This document shows, in pieces, positions 6,392-15,436 of a stretch of DNA of 64,000 bases; the stretch's first letter is position 1; each line of letters opens with the position of its first letter. The stretch comes from Massilia sp. TS11 (lineage in GTDB: Bacteria; Pseudomonadota; Gammaproteobacteria; Burkholderiales; Burkholderiaceae_D), in assembly GCF_022012445.1 (NCBI RefSeq), contig NZ_JAKLTS010000005.1, positions 299,199-363,198 of the forward strand, in the 5' to 3' direction. The notes under the pieces are model-generated. The model was not told where the DNA came from, ran no database searches, and was given only the letters and a program-made list of their open reading frames with translations. The position numbers and the translations under genes are program-made.

Positions 6392-8362
6392 TTAGTGGCG
6401 CGGCCGCTGGCGATGGAAGACCAAGGGACTGTAGGGCACGGCCGAGGGCGGCGGCGAATGCAAAATACCGGGCTTCATTGCACCAACGACGTGCATCTCG
6501 CAGGGTTTGCAGTCGAAGCGCAGCGTGTAGCGCTCGCCGCCACTGACCAGGGTCATCGGTTCTGCACGCACTTGGCCTTGCACACCTTGCACGCCCTTGG
6601 CTTGCTTCGGACACAGATTGAACGAGAAGCGCAGGCAATGCTTGGTGATCATCAGCGAAACTTCACCCGCCTCCTCATGGGCCTCGTAGGCGGCCGCGAT
6701 CAATTCGACGCCGTGCTTGTGATAGAAGGCGCGCGCCTTTTCGTTATAAACGTTGGCCAGATAGCTGAGCTGGGTTTCCGGGTAGGCGACGGGCGGTTCG
6801 ACCGGGGCCTTGCGCGGCGGACGCTCCCAGGCAGCAAGACGTGCCGCTTCGTGGGCAGCGACCGCATCGCGGCGCAGACCATTGATGAGGGAGGCCGGCA
6901 GGAACCAGGGCTGCGACAGATTCAGGCTGATCGTCGCCGCCTCGAACATTGTGTTACCGAGTTTGCCCAGACTGGTGCGCAGGGCGGCCAGGGCCTGGTC
7001 CGGATTCTGCGCCGCTTCGCGCGCGACCTCGGCTTCCACAGCGGAATGGATGCCGTCTTCGTCGCTCACGTCAAGTCGCAGTCCCTGCGCCGTCTCGCTC
7101 AGATACAGATCGATCCGCACTTTGCGTTCGGCCGATTTCTTCTGCAGCGCAGCCTCCCACTGGTGATCCCGATTGCGGTGAATGACGACGCCAGCTTTGA
7201 GGCCGGGCAGGGTGCTCATCAACTCATTCGGGAATACGCGCCAGCGCTGGCCATCCGTGTCTTCGCCAAGCTTTTGCACCGTATTGGCCTGGATGCCGAC
7301 CGTTTCGCGTTTGTGCAGATAATTGAGGCCGTCGCCATTGGCCAGTGCCGATTGCGTGAGCAGGTCAAAATGGTCGGCGCCAAGACGCGTAATCGTCCCC
7401 AATTCCACGCCCACGTATTTGGGAGAATCGAAGGCGCCGATATCATCCTGGCGGCCATTGGCGAAATAGTCGGTGTGCCCGCGGTGGAAGTTTTTATCCA
7501 CATCGGGCGTAAACATTAGGGTTGTATGACCGCTGGAGGCGCGCTGGAATTCGCTGCGGCGCTCAAGAATCTCATCGAGCAGACGGCGGTAATGGCCCGT
7601 GATGTTTTTCACGTAGCCCATATCCTTGTAGCGGCCTTCGATCTTGAAAGAACGGATACCGGCATCAATCAGGGCTTCCAGATTGCGGCTCTGGTCATTG
7701 TCTTTCATCGACAACAAGTGCTTTTCGTAGGCGACCACGCGGCCCTGGCTGTCGCTGAGCGTGTACGGCAGACGGCAGGCTTGTGAACAATCGCCGCGAT
7801 TGGCACTGCGGCCGGTATCGGCGTGCGAGATGTAGCACTGGCCAGAAAACGCCACGCACAGCGCGCCGTGTACAAAGTATTCGAGCGGCGTATCGGTGGC
7901 GGCGTGGATCTGGCGGATTTGTTCGACCGTCAGTTCACGCGCCAGCACCAATTGCGAAAAACCAGCCTGACCAAGGAAGCGCGCCTTTTCGACGGTACGG
8001 ATATCGCACTGGGTGCTGGCGTGCAGCTGAATTGGCGGCAGATCCATTTCAAGCAGGCCCATATCCTGAATGATCAGCGCATCGACACCCGCCTGATAAA
8101 GCTGCCAAATCTGCTTTTGGGCGGTGTCGAGTTCAGCGTCGTGCAGGATGGTATTCATCGTGACGAAGATGCGCGCGCGATAGCGATGCGCGAATTCGAC
8201 CAGGGCTGCAATGTCCTCAAGCGAGTTGTTTGCGTTGTGGCGGGCGCCAAATGCGGGACCGCCGATATACACCGCGTCAGCGCCATGCAGAATTGCCTCG
8301 CGACCGATCTCAGCGGTTTTGGCGGGCGACAGCAATTCGAGCTGATGTGCAAGCAGTGACAT
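6392..8362 (-). CDS. rlhA: 23S rRNA 5-hydroxycytidine synthase RlhA (U32 family)
   Basis: 656 residues, close to E. coli RlhA/YdcP (653), and alike along the whole length: LELLSPAK at the start, GGPAFGARHNANNSLEDIA, HASTQCDIRTVEKA and the U32 signature EYFVHGALCVAFSGQCYIS, with further cysteines (GDCSQACRLPY) and a C-terminal domain ending in KHCLRFSFNLCPKQAKG and FDCKPCEMHVVG. RlhA hydroxylates C2501 of 23S rRNA, with prephenate metabolism and iron needed in E. coli. The family is called peptidase by tradition, but proteolysis is not supported. The gene stands alone between the flavin operon and a HAF-repeat gene; its upstream region holds a nested inverted repeat (8474-8517). Confidence 0.93.
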   Translation of the reverse strand: MSLLAHQLELLSPAKTAEIGREAILHGADAVYIGGPAFGARHNANNSLEDIAALVEFAHRYRARIFVTMNTILHDAELDTAQKQIWQLYQAGVDALIIQDMGLLEMDLPPIQLHASTQCDIRTVEKARFLGQAGFSQLVLARELTVEQIRQIHAATDTPLEYFVHGALCVAFSGQCYISHADTGRSANRGDCSQACRLPYTLSDSQGRVVAYEKHLLSMKDNDQSRNLEALIDAGIRSFKIEGRYKDMGYVKNITGHYRRLLDEILERRSEFQRASSGHTTLMFTPDVDKNFHRGHTDYFANGRQDDIGAFDSPKYVGVELGTITRLGADHFDLLTQSALANGDGLNYLHKRETVGIQANTVQKLGEDTDGQRWRVFPNELMSTLPGLKAGVVIHRNRDHQWEAALQKKSAERKVRIDLYLSETAQGLRLDVSDEDGIHSAVEAEVAREAAQNPDQALAALRTSLGKLGNTMFEAATISLNLSQPWFLPASLINGLRRDAVAAHEAARLAAWERPPRKAPVEPPVAYPETQLSYLANVYNEKARAFYHKHGVELIAAAYEAHEEAGEVSLMITKHCLRFSFNLCPKQAKGVQGVQGQVRAEPMTLVSGGERYTLRFDCKPCEMHVVGAMKPGILHSPPPSAVPYSPLVFHRQRPRH

Positions 8363-8473
8363 AAACAGATCCAGTCGGTTGAGGCCCGAAATTATAGCGA
8401 AATCAAGCCCGGAAGGCGCCGGATTGTCTTGCCGGGGGTGGTTTGATCTGGTACACAGGAGAGGCTCAAATCA

Positions 8474-8517
8474 CATCCTAAACTTCGCATAATCTATATT
8501 ATGTCAAATAAAGGATG
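8474..8517. repeat. Nested symmetric inverted repeat between HAF gene and rlhA
   Basis: Outer arms CATCCT (8474-8479) and AGGATG (8512-8517) enclose inner arms CATAAT (8488-8493) and ATTATG (8498-8503). The spacers between outer and inner arms are 8 nt on both sides and the central loop is 4 nt. A TTGACA hexamer lies on the minus strand at 8507-8502. It may be an operator, part of the rlhA promoter or an mRNA structure; no convincing -10 box was found with it. Confidence 0.45.
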
Positions 8518-8539
8518 CGCCTGTCGGCTCGTGCTCGGA

Positions 8540-9688
8540 TCAAACCGGAATCAGCAAGACCAGTAGATTTTCATTGGTGAACGCGACGATCACGCCCTGT
8601 GCATTGATTTGCCGTGCGCTCACCAACACCAGGCCAGGCGGCGGGCTGCGCAAACGCTGATTCAAATCCAATAAACCTGTTCGCGGCGTCCACATCACCG
8701 CGCGGCTACCGCTGCTGCTATCCGCTTCGCCCACGATTTCATCGCGATCATTCAGATCAAAGGCCGCCGAGTACGTGCCGCCGGGCAGCTTGCCCACATC
8801 GATCAGTCCTGTCCGATATGACCAAAAGAACCCTGCGCTCACACCGATTTGTGTGCCAGCGATGTTGCCTTGACTATTCAGTGCGCGCGGAATCGCCCCC
8901 TGTTCACCAAATTCAAGCAGCGCGCCGCCGGGCGTCCAGCGAAAACCGCGGTAGGTCCCGCGGCCCAACACACCGGCGACTTGCCCCGCAGAATTGATCG
9001 CGCTGGCAATCGAAAAGCTGAGGCTGGGTTCAAGCAGAATGGTTCCGCGCGCACGGCTCCAATAAAACGCCTGCTCAAATCCTTGCGGCACGGTGCTGGT
9101 CCCAGCCACCTCGCCTGCTTGGTTGACGCGCAACGAAGGAAACACATCACCGGGCACATGCAAATCTTCTGCAGTGCGCCCTGGTTGCCAGAGAACGGCG
9201 CGGGCTGGAGTTGCCTGATCGAGCCGGCGCGAGACGCCGACGACTTCGCCACGCGCGTTCAGGTCGGTTGCAATCGACTCATCGGCGCATGGCAGCGGGC
9301 ACAGCTCGGTGAGTCCACTTGTGGCATCCCAGCGAAAAGTGTGGAAGCGGTTCTCGCCAAACAATCCTTGCCCGGCGATCTGCCCGCGAACATTCAACGC
9401 GATGCGGGCGACACTTTCTTGATCGGCAAGGCGCGCGACGCGCAGGTGTTGATTTCCCGTCCAAAAGCTGGCGAACAGATTGCCTTCGTCGTCACGTTCG
9501 GCATACGCCAGCTGGCCCTTGGCGTTCAAGTCAAAACTCCAATGGCCAGCATCAGGATGTTCACTGATCTGCAAAATGTCGTACAGTGGCAGGGCTTGTT
9601 GACGGGCTTGCTCAGTGCTGCCTGGACCGCATGCCCAGGTGGCCAGGCAGGTCGCCACGCCAAACAGTTGCTTGAGATAATTTCGCAT
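8540..9688 (-). CDS. HAF-repeat exported protein
   Basis: 382 residues from the ATG at 9688, which follows a GAGGTGC ribosome site. The N-terminus is a signal peptide with cysteines at residues 14 and 20 that could be a poor lipobox. The rest consists of repeated units of the HAF type, recognisable by AFDLNDRDEIVGEAD, AINSAGQVAGVLG and ALNSQGNIAGTQ, each followed by AVMW or FYW-like strands. Such repeats form extracellular beta-propeller-like domains in many beta- and gammaproteobacteria; no enzymatic role is known to me. It starts 43 bp from the divergent CHAD gene, so the two promoters must share a very short region. Confidence 0.8.
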   Translation of the reverse strand: MRNYLKQLFGVATCLATWACGPGSTEQARQQALPLYDILQISEHPDAGHWSFDLNAKGQLAYAERDDEGNLFASFWTGNQHLRVARLADQESVARIALNVRGQIAGQGLFGENRFHTFRWDATSGLTELCPLPCADESIATDLNARGEVVGVSRRLDQATPARAVLWQPGRTAEDLHVPGDVFPSLRVNQAGEVAGTSTVPQGFEQAFYWSRARGTILLEPSLSFSIASAINSAGQVAGVLGRGTYRGFRWTPGGALLEFGEQGAIPRALNSQGNIAGTQIGVSAGFFWSYRTGLIDVGKLPGGTYSAAFDLNDRDEIVGEADSSSGSRAVMWTPRTGLLDLNQRLRSPPPGLVLVSARQINAQGVIVAFTNENLLVLLIPV

Positions 9689-9731
9689 ATTGCACCTCAG
9701 TTCGAACCCGAAACGCAGGGTGGAAGGAACT

Positions 9732-10568
9732 ATGCAGAAGCAGGCCAGGTCCGTATCACTCGTCGCCCTGCTCCGCCAGGCATTCAGCGACTGCATGGCG
9801 CAATGGCAGGCCACTCTGCCCGGCGCGCTGCACGGGGATGGCGAAAGCGTGCATCAACTGCGAGTCTGTCTGCGCCGCCTGCGCACTTTGCTCGCGCTTG
9901 CGTCGGCGCCTCCCGCGCTGCGCGCGGCTGTGCGTGCTGAGGCTGGCGTGCTCGGCCAACTTCGCGACTGGCAGGTTTTGGCAGATCAAACCTTGCCGGC
10001 AGTCGCTTCGCCGGCCGACATTGCTGCATGGATGCCGTCCCTGCACGTGCAAACGCACCAGGCATGGAAGGCGGCTCAGCGACAGATCGGCGATGCGACC
10101 CTGCGCACGCAGGTGCTTGCTTGGGTGCGCGATTTTCCCGTCATTGCATCGGCCGATCCTGCGCCTGACCAAAGTATTTGGCTGCTGCCAGCCAGCCGCA
10201 TGGCGCGCACGGCCATCGGTGCGGCGCGTAGGCGCGTTAAGCGTCGTCTACTTACGCTTCGATTGCGCGACTTCCATAGTTTTCATCGTGCACGCATCGC
10301 GATCAAGAAAGAGCGCTACCTTCTGGAATTGTTTCTCCCTGCCGTAGGTGGGGCGCGCCAACGCCGCCGCCTAAGCGACTTGGTCAGCGCGCAGAGTCAA
10401 CTTGGGCGTGCCAATGATCTGGCGGCTGCCCTGCGTTTGCTGCCCGTACTGGAGCAGGCCCAGCCCCTGCCGCCTGCTCTCAGTCGGGGACTGCGCGACA
10501 AGCTCCAGACCGAGACCAGGCGAATTCTGCGGGCAGCCCGGCGCGATGTGCTCACGCGCCTTGTCTAG
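9732..10568 (+). CDS. CHAD domain protein
   Basis: 278 residues from the ATG at 9732 (ribosome site GGAAG); an upstream ATG at 9690 has no such site. It is an all-helical CHAD protein with its conserved basic helices: VHQLRVCLRRLRTLLAL near residue 40 and FHRARIAIKKERYLLELF near residue 190. CHAD domains bind polyphosphate through these His/Arg/Lys-rich helices. It lacks the CYTH domain often fused to CHAD. Polyphosphate granule association is known for some family members and is only an inference here. It converges on the tviB-like gene, with two bases between the stops. Confidence 0.85.
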   Translation: MQKQARSVSLVALLRQAFSDCMAQWQATLPGALHGDGESVHQLRVCLRRLRTLLALASAPPALRAAVRAEAGVLGQLRDWQVLADQTLPAVASPADIAAWMPSLHVQTHQAWKAAQRQIGDATLRTQVLAWVRDFPVIASADPAPDQSIWLLPASRMARTAIGAARRRVKRRLLTLRLRDFHSFHRARIAIKKERYLLELFLPAVGGARQRRRLSDLVSAQSQLGRANDLAAALRLLPVLEQAQPLPPALSRGLRDKLQTETRRILRAARRDVLTRLV

Positions 10569-10570
10569 TC

Positions 10571-11851
10571 CTACAGGCGCCACACCTGCCAGCCGGCCGA
10601 GCGCAACGGTTGCGGGTCGAACTGCGATTTCACGTCGATAAACACACCGGACGGCTGCAGCTTGCTCTCCCAACTGGAGACGTCGTGCGCGAGAAACTCG
10701 CGGTGCGGCACTGCTGCCACCAGGGCTTCTGCAGCCGGGAGGTCTTCCCACGGCTCCAGGTGCAGGCCGTATTCATGTTCGGCCTCGGCCGCACTGGCAA
10801 CCGGATCGTGCACGTGGACCTCGATGCCGTAGGACGTCAATTCACGAATCAGGTCCACGACCTTGGAATTGCGCAGATCGGGACAATCTTCCTTGAAAGT
10901 CAGGCCCAGCACGTTCACACGCGCCCCCTTGAGCTTGGCGCCGTTGCGCACCATTTCCTTGACGGTTTTTTCAGCGACGAACTTGGCCATCAAGTCATTC
11001 GTACGGCGGCCGGCCAGGATCACGTCCGGGTGGTAGCCGAGCATTTGCGCCTTGTGCGTCAGATAGTAGGGGTCGACGCCGATGCAATGGCCGCCAACCA
11101 GGCCCGGGCGGAACGGCAGGAAATTCCACTTGGTGCCTGCGGCGTTGAGCACTTCGAGCGTATCGATGCCAATGCGGTCGAAAATGATCGCAAGTTCGTT
11201 CATCAGCGCGATATTCAGGTCGCGCTGGGTATTTTCGATGACCTTGGCGGCTTCCGCCACCTTGATGCTGGAGGCGCGATGCACGCCGGCCTTGACGATC
11301 CGTTGGTACAGCACGGCAATCCGGTCGAGCGTGTCGGCGTCGTCGCCGGAGACAATCTTGCGTACGGTTTCGAGCCGGTGTTCTTTGTCCCCGGGATTGA
11401 TGCGCTCTGGCGAAAAGCCGACATGAAAGCCTTGCTTCCAGCGCAGGCCGGAGCTGCGTTCGAGCTGGGGAATGCAGATTTCCTCGGTCGCGCCCGGGTA
11501 GACCGTGGACTCGAACACGACCAGCGCGCCCGGGCGCAAATGACGTCCCACGGTTTGGCAGGCGCTGATCAGGGCGCTGAAATCGGGATTGCGCGCGGCA
11601 TCGACGGGCGTCGGCACGGCGATGATGAGGACATTGCATTCGCTCAGCAGATCGGGCTTGCTGGTCATGTGCAATTGCGTGGCAGACTGAAATTCCTCGG
11701 CGCTGACTTCGCCGGCGGGATCATGTTGGCGCAGATATTGTGAGATTTTGAATTCAGACAGGTCGTAACCCAGCGTGGGCATCTGCCTGCCAAATGCAAT
11801 GGCTAGCGGCAGACCAACGTAACCGAGACCGACAACTGCGATGGTGTCCAT
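10571..11851 (-). CDS. tviB: UDP-N-acetylglucosamine/UDP-sugar 6-dehydrogenase (TviB/VipA type)
   Basis: 426 residues from the ATG at 11851, which gives MDTIAVVGLGYVGLPLA directly at the start. Motifs are a Rossmann GLGYVGLP, PTPVD, ESTVYPG, GGHCIGVDPYYL with the catalytic cysteine, and LGLTFKEDCPDLRNSK. It oxidises the C6 of a UDP-N-acetylhexosamine to the uronic acid with NAD, supplying UDP-GlcNAcA or UDP-GalNAcA for polysaccharide. This subfamily is common in capsule and exosortase-A-linked polysaccharide loci. It is divergent from two glycosyltransferase genes that start at 12074, which supports a joint role. The exact sugar isomer cannot be fixed from sequence. Confidence 0.88.
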   Translation of the reverse strand: MDTIAVVGLGYVGLPLAIAFGRQMPTLGYDLSEFKISQYLRQHDPAGEVSAEEFQSATQLHMTSKPDLLSECNVLIIAVPTPVDAARNPDFSALISACQTVGRHLRPGALVVFESTVYPGATEEICIPQLERSSGLRWKQGFHVGFSPERINPGDKEHRLETVRKIVSGDDADTLDRIAVLYQRIVKAGVHRASSIKVAEAAKVIENTQRDLNIALMNELAIIFDRIGIDTLEVLNAAGTKWNFLPFRPGLVGGHCIGVDPYYLTHKAQMLGYHPDVILAGRRTNDLMAKFVAEKTVKEMVRNGAKLKGARVNVLGLTFKEDCPDLRNSKVVDLIRELTSYGIEVHVHDPVASAAEAEHEYGLHLEPWEDLPAAEALVAAVPHREFLAHDVSSWESKLQPSGVFIDVKSQFDPQPLRSAGWQVWRL

Positions 11852-12073
11852 ATGCGCTCCTTCGGCGATGTCTTGGGAGCGATGATAGGAAGCGCGTGGG
11901 CGCGTCCGTTTGAGGCGGCACAAGCGGACCCCTCCCTTTCCAAAGGGATACACGCCATCATTCCCCAAGTGCAATTTGATGGCCTTGAGCGGCCTCAAAG
12001 CCCGTGCACTGGGCAAGCGTGCGCGGACTGGCGCTTCCTATAATCGACCGCGTGCCCACTTCGTGCGCGCCCC

Positions 12074-13150
12074 ATGGAGCCCTATCTCAACTTCCCCCTC
12101 GCGTCGGCCCGTTTGCCGGATGCGCCTCTGCTCGTGCATGCGCTCGGCGCGCCACGCTTTTCGGGGCGCAGCACGGGTCTGCGGCACATGCTGATGCAGT
12201 CGAGCCTTGCCCATGTGCGCCATCTGGTCCTGGTCACCTCGGGCGACGCTGGCTTGGCGGGCGATTTCCGCGAGGTCGGCATTGCCACCTGTGTGTGCGG
12301 AAAGCAGCGCAGTTGGTGGCGCCGCTGGCAAATTCTGCGGGCCTGGCGCCCCGCCCTCTTCCATTCGCACGACCGGCGCAGCCTGCCCTGGCAAAGCCTG
12401 GCGGCCTTGTCCGGCGTGCCGTGGCGCCTGCATGCGGAAGGCAGCGTGTCCGGCTGGGCACGCATGTGCGTGCATGGGCATGCTTCGCGCGAGGCCGCCA
12501 ATATTCCGAGTGGTGTCGACAGCCTGCAATTTCACCCCCGTCTGGGGCCGCCGGCACGCGTCGGGCCGCCCGGCTTCATGAATGAGCATGGCATTGTCAT
12601 CGGCAGCGTCGCGTCCTTCGATGCGCGTCAGGATGTGCGGCCGCTGGTGCAGGCCTTCATTCAGCTCTGCCATTTAGGCTTGCCCCTGTCCGAACATCTG
12701 CGCCTGTTGATTGTGGGTGATGGCGAGCAGCGCCATGCCTGTCTGGACATGCTGACCCAGGCCGCTTGCTCGCACCGCGCCTGGCTGCCTGGTTTGCGTA
12801 AAGATGTACCGCAGCTGTTGCGCTGTATGGACTTGTTCCTTTCGACGGCCGCCGGCCCGAGCGGTGAGACGGCCTTGCTCGAAGCCATGGCCACGGGCTT
12901 GCCCCTGATTGTGCCCAAGGCCAGTGCCCATGCGCATCTGGTCGAGCCGGGCGAAAGCGGCGCACTGCTCGGCGCGACGGACAGCAGCCACGTGGCTGCC
13001 GCCATTGCCGCCTATTTACAGCGGCCGGAATTGATGCGCCAGCACGGACGCCAGGCGCGGCAGTTGGCGATTGCCCGCCATAGTCTGCAAAGCACGGCCG
13101 CGGCCCACGCGCAACTCTACGACGCCTTGCTCGCCGCCAGCCGGGTGTGA
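12074..13150 (+). CDS. Glycosyltransferase, GT4-like, exosortase-A/EpsH locus type
   Basis: 358 residues with a GT-B layout: an N-terminal domain starting APLLVHALG, a linker, and a C-terminal domain with IGSVASFDARQDVRPLVQAF, LLIVGDG and the donor-binding helix GETALLEAMATGLPLIVPK. The closest type I recognise is the sugar transferase of PEP-CTERM/EpsH1 loci (TIGR03088-like), though the N-terminal part is divergent and short. It should add a sugar to a lipid-linked oligosaccharide in the cytoplasm. The next glycosyltransferase begins three bases after its stop. No strong ribosome site precedes the ATG at 12074. A TATAAT hexamer at 12039-12044 may be its -10 box. Confidence 0.8.
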   Translation: MEPYLNFPLASARLPDAPLLVHALGAPRFSGRSTGLRHMLMQSSLAHVRHLVLVTSGDAGLAGDFREVGIATCVCGKQRSWWRRWQILRAWRPALFHSHDRRSLPWQSLAALSGVPWRLHAEGSVSGWARMCVHGHASREAANIPSGVDSLQFHPRLGPPARVGPPGFMNEHGIVIGSVASFDARQDVRPLVQAFIQLCHLGLPLSEHLRLLIVGDGEQRHACLDMLTQAACSHRAWLPGLRKDVPQLLRCMDLFLSTAAGPSGETALLEAMATGLPLIVPKASAHAHLVEPGESGALLGATDSSHVAAAIAAYLQRPELMRQHGRQARQLAIARHSLQSTAAAHAQLYDALLAASRV

Positions 13151-13153
13151 GCC

Positions 13154-14275
13154 ATGCGCATCCTGCATGTGCTGGACCATAGTCTGCCAGCGCGTACCGC
13201 GTATGCGCGCCGCGCCGTCGCCACCGTGCGTGCCCAAAGACAGTTGGGCTGGCACACCGTGCATCTGACGGGGCCGGCGCAAGGTTTGCAGCAGGAACAC
13301 GAAGCCTGGCCCTGCTACCGGACCCAGCCCGCCCCGCCCTGGCTGTGCAGCCGCCGACTGTGGCGCGCGGGCGCTGAATGGTGGCAACTGCGCTCACGGA
13401 TTCGCCAGGTCATGCAGCTGACGCGACCGGATCTGCTGCACGTGCATTCCCCCGCAAGCCATGTGCTGGCAGCGGCGCGTCTCGGTCGGCCGATTTTGTT
13501 CGATATCCACGGCATCTTTCCTGAACAGCCGCAGGCGGTCAGCCGGACCGAGCGTGCCGCACTCGGGGCAGCCGCCGCCATCGTTTGTGACAGTCGCGCC
13601 CTGCGCTCGGAAATCCAGCGTTGGGTGCGCCCCGCCCTGCCGATCGCCGTGGTGCCGGACACACTCGGCTGGACCGAATCCGAGCCCGCTGAACCCGATC
13701 TGCGCGACTGTGGCCGCCCACTGCTCGGCATGTTCGGGCCGCATGGAGAACCGCAAGGGACGGCGCTGGCCATTGCAGCCCTGCCCGCACTGTGCAGGCG
13801 CTTTCGCGGACTGGGCCTGGTGCTGTTTGGCAGCGGCGCGGATTCGCCTGTCTGGACGCAACTGGCCGCTTCGCTGCAGGTGGGCCCGCATCTTCATCTG
13901 CGTCCCGAGATCGCGGCCGCCTACACGCGCGCTGTGGACGTGAGTTTGCTGCCGAGCTTGTCACATCGCGCGGCCGAGCTGCTCCCGCCGCTTCAGGCGC
14001 TGACCGCCATGCGCCAGGGCGGCCTGATCGCCGCTTCCGACGTCGGTGGGCACCGCGAGCTGTTTGAGCACGGCCAGACGGCGCTGCTGTTTCCTGCCGG
14101 CAGTGTTGAAGGCCTGGTCGACGTGCTGAGCTTGTTTCTTGCCCATCCGGAGGCCTGGGAAGCGATGCGCCTGGCCGCCCGCCGGCGCGCGTTGCATGAC
14201 TTCGACGAAACTTCCGTCGCCCAGACTTACCGCCCCTTGCTCGAGGGCCTGCTGCGACCCCTTGCGCGCGTTTGA
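13154..14275 (+). CDS. Glycosyltransferase, exosortase-A-associated (Daro_2409-like)
   Basis: 373 residues. The N-terminus MRILHVLDHSLP with RAQRQLGWHTVHLTGPAQG is typical of the exosortase-A-associated glycosyltransferase family (TIGR04063 as I recall it). HVHSPASHVLAAARLGRP and FDIHGIFPEQ belong to the acceptor domain; VPDTLGW, LFGSGAD and GGLIAASDVGGHRELFEHG to the donor domain. In most relatives the segment after MRILHVLDHS contains SGY; here it is RTAY. It probably extends an undecaprenyl-linked glycan. It follows the first glycosyltransferase by three bases, and the acyl carrier protein gene starts 64 bp later. Confidence 0.85.
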   Translation: MRILHVLDHSLPARTAYARRAVATVRAQRQLGWHTVHLTGPAQGLQQEHEAWPCYRTQPAPPWLCSRRLWRAGAEWWQLRSRIRQVMQLTRPDLLHVHSPASHVLAAARLGRPILFDIHGIFPEQPQAVSRTERAALGAAAAIVCDSRALRSEIQRWVRPALPIAVVPDTLGWTESEPAEPDLRDCGRPLLGMFGPHGEPQGTALAIAALPALCRRFRGLGLVLFGSGADSPVWTQLAASLQVGPHLHLRPEIAAAYTRAVDVSLLPSLSHRAAELLPPLQALTAMRQGGLIAASDVGGHRELFEHGQTALLFPAGSVEGLVDVLSLFLAHPEAWEAMRLAARRRALHDFDETSVAQTYRPLLEGLLRPLARV

Positions 14276-14339
14276 GAAAGCTCAACCGACCCAGGGAGTG
14301 CGAGAGTCTAATAAACCTGACAACTCAGGAGCCCGCACC

Positions 14340-14627
14340 ATGAACCGCCAGCCACCCGCCCGTCCCCTGCCCCAGCCTGCCGTACCCAGTCTGGACGACC
14401 TCAAGCGGGTGCTCGGCCATACGCTGGGCGTGCCGGTGCAGATGCTGCGTCCCCAAACTGTGTTGTACGGCAATTTGCCCCGCTTCGACGAGCGTGCCAT
14501 GCGGCGCATTGCCGCCGCCCTCGAACACCAATTTCATATCGTTATCGATGATGAAGACATCGATCCGCGCCATTTCGCCAGTGTGGCCGCTGTGGCTGCA
14601 CTGGTCAGCCTCAAACTGGAAGAATGA
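14340..14627 (+). CDS. Acyl carrier protein-like, exosortase-A type, without phosphopantetheine serine
   Basis: 95 residues with an ACP fold of the exosortase-A-associated kind: VLGHTLGVPVQML, then VLYGNLPRFDERAMRRIAAALE, then FHIVIDDEDIDPRHFASVAAVAALV. In relatives the segment after LP reads ELDSMAV, with Ser as the site for 4'-phosphopantetheine; here it is RFDERAM, with Glu51 at that place. I see no other serine in the helix-II start. Such a protein could not carry an acyl group in the usual way. The ATG at 14340 follows CAGGAG, and the stop overlaps the next gene by ATGA. Function is unknown: a scaffold or a decayed carrier are both possible. Confidence 0.82.
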   Translation: MNRQPPARPLPQPAVPSLDDLKRVLGHTLGVPVQMLRPQTVLYGNLPRFDERAMRRIAAALEHQFHIVIDDEDIDPRHFASVAAVAALVSLKLEE

Positions 14628-15436
14628 ACGCGCCGTTTTCATCCACGCCGCCGGTGGAGCCCTTCTACCTTGATGCCGAACACGGCCTCAGGTTCTGCCT
14701 GCACCATCCGCCGCATCCGCTGCGGCCGCAGCGCGGCGCCATCATCTACCTGCCCCCGCTCGGTGACGAAATGGAGCGTACGCGCCGCATGGCCCACCTG
14801 CAGGCGCGCGCTTTTGCGGCGCAAGGCTTCGCTGTGCTGCAGCTCGATCTGTTCGGTTGCGGCGATAGCAGTGGCCAATTCGCCGATGCGCGCTGGCCGA
14901 TCTGGCAGGCCGATGTGCTCCAGGCCCAGGCCTGGCTGGCGGCGCGCTACCCGCCGCCCTACCTGCTGTGGGGCTGCCGCTTCGGCAGCCTGTTGGCGTT
15001 GGAGCATGCCGCACGCTTTGGCGCCCATGGGCTGATCCTCTGGCACCCGTTCCTGTCCGGCCGCAGCTGCCTCAGCCAGTTCCTCCGCAGCGCCGGCCCC
15101 TCGATTGTCAAACTGCGCTCTCACCTGTGGCAACACGGACATCTCGATGTCGACGGCTACAGCCTGTCGGCCGAACTCGCGCGCGACATCGATTGTCTGG
15201 ATCTGCCGCGCCTGCAGCTGCCGGCTTGTGATATCGACTGGTTCGCTCTGCCAGGCCCGGCCGGGGCGCGCTCCGAGACCCAGGTCCTGCGTCTGGCCCA
15301 GGATTGGCAGCGCCACCAAGTGCGTCTGCGCTTTCATCCCGTCAACGGCCTGCCCTTCTGGTCGAGCCGCACCATCCTTACCTGCCCAGCCTTGCTGCGC
15401 GCCACCCGCGTGCTCAGCGAACTGGAGCCGGTATGA
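14624..15436 (+). CDS. Exosortase-A system-associated hydrolase 2-like
   Basis: 270 residues. EPFYLDAEHGLRFCLHHPP, RRMAHLQARAFAAQGFAVL and DLFGCGDSSGQFADARW fit the hydr2_PEP family (TIGR03101 as I recall). At the nucleophile elbow the sequence is WGCRFGS; relatives also carry Arg rather than Ser there, so an ordinary serine-hydrolase mechanism is doubtful for the whole family. These proteins accompany exosortase-A genes in polysaccharide loci; their reaction is unknown. The gene is coupled by ATGA to the ACP-like gene upstream and to hydrolase 1 downstream. Confidence 0.85.
   Translation: MNAPFSSTPPVEPFYLDAEHGLRFCLHHPPHPLRPQRGAIIYLPPLGDEMERTRRMAHLQARAFAAQGFAVLQLDLFGCGDSSGQFADARWPIWQADVLQAQAWLAARYPPPYLLWGCRFGSLLALEHAARFGAHGLILWHPFLSGRSCLSQFLRSAGPSIVKLRSHLWQHGHLDVDGYSLSAELARDIDCLDLPRLQLPACDIDWFALPGPAGARSETQVLRLAQDWQRHQVRLRFHPVNGLPFWSSRTILTCPALLRATRVLSELEPV

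Noticed and set aside
6370..6393. Possible terminator hairpin at the rlhA stop
   Set aside because: Six-bp arms AAGCCC and GGGCTT with a 12-nt loop and a broken T run on the minus strand are too weak to call.
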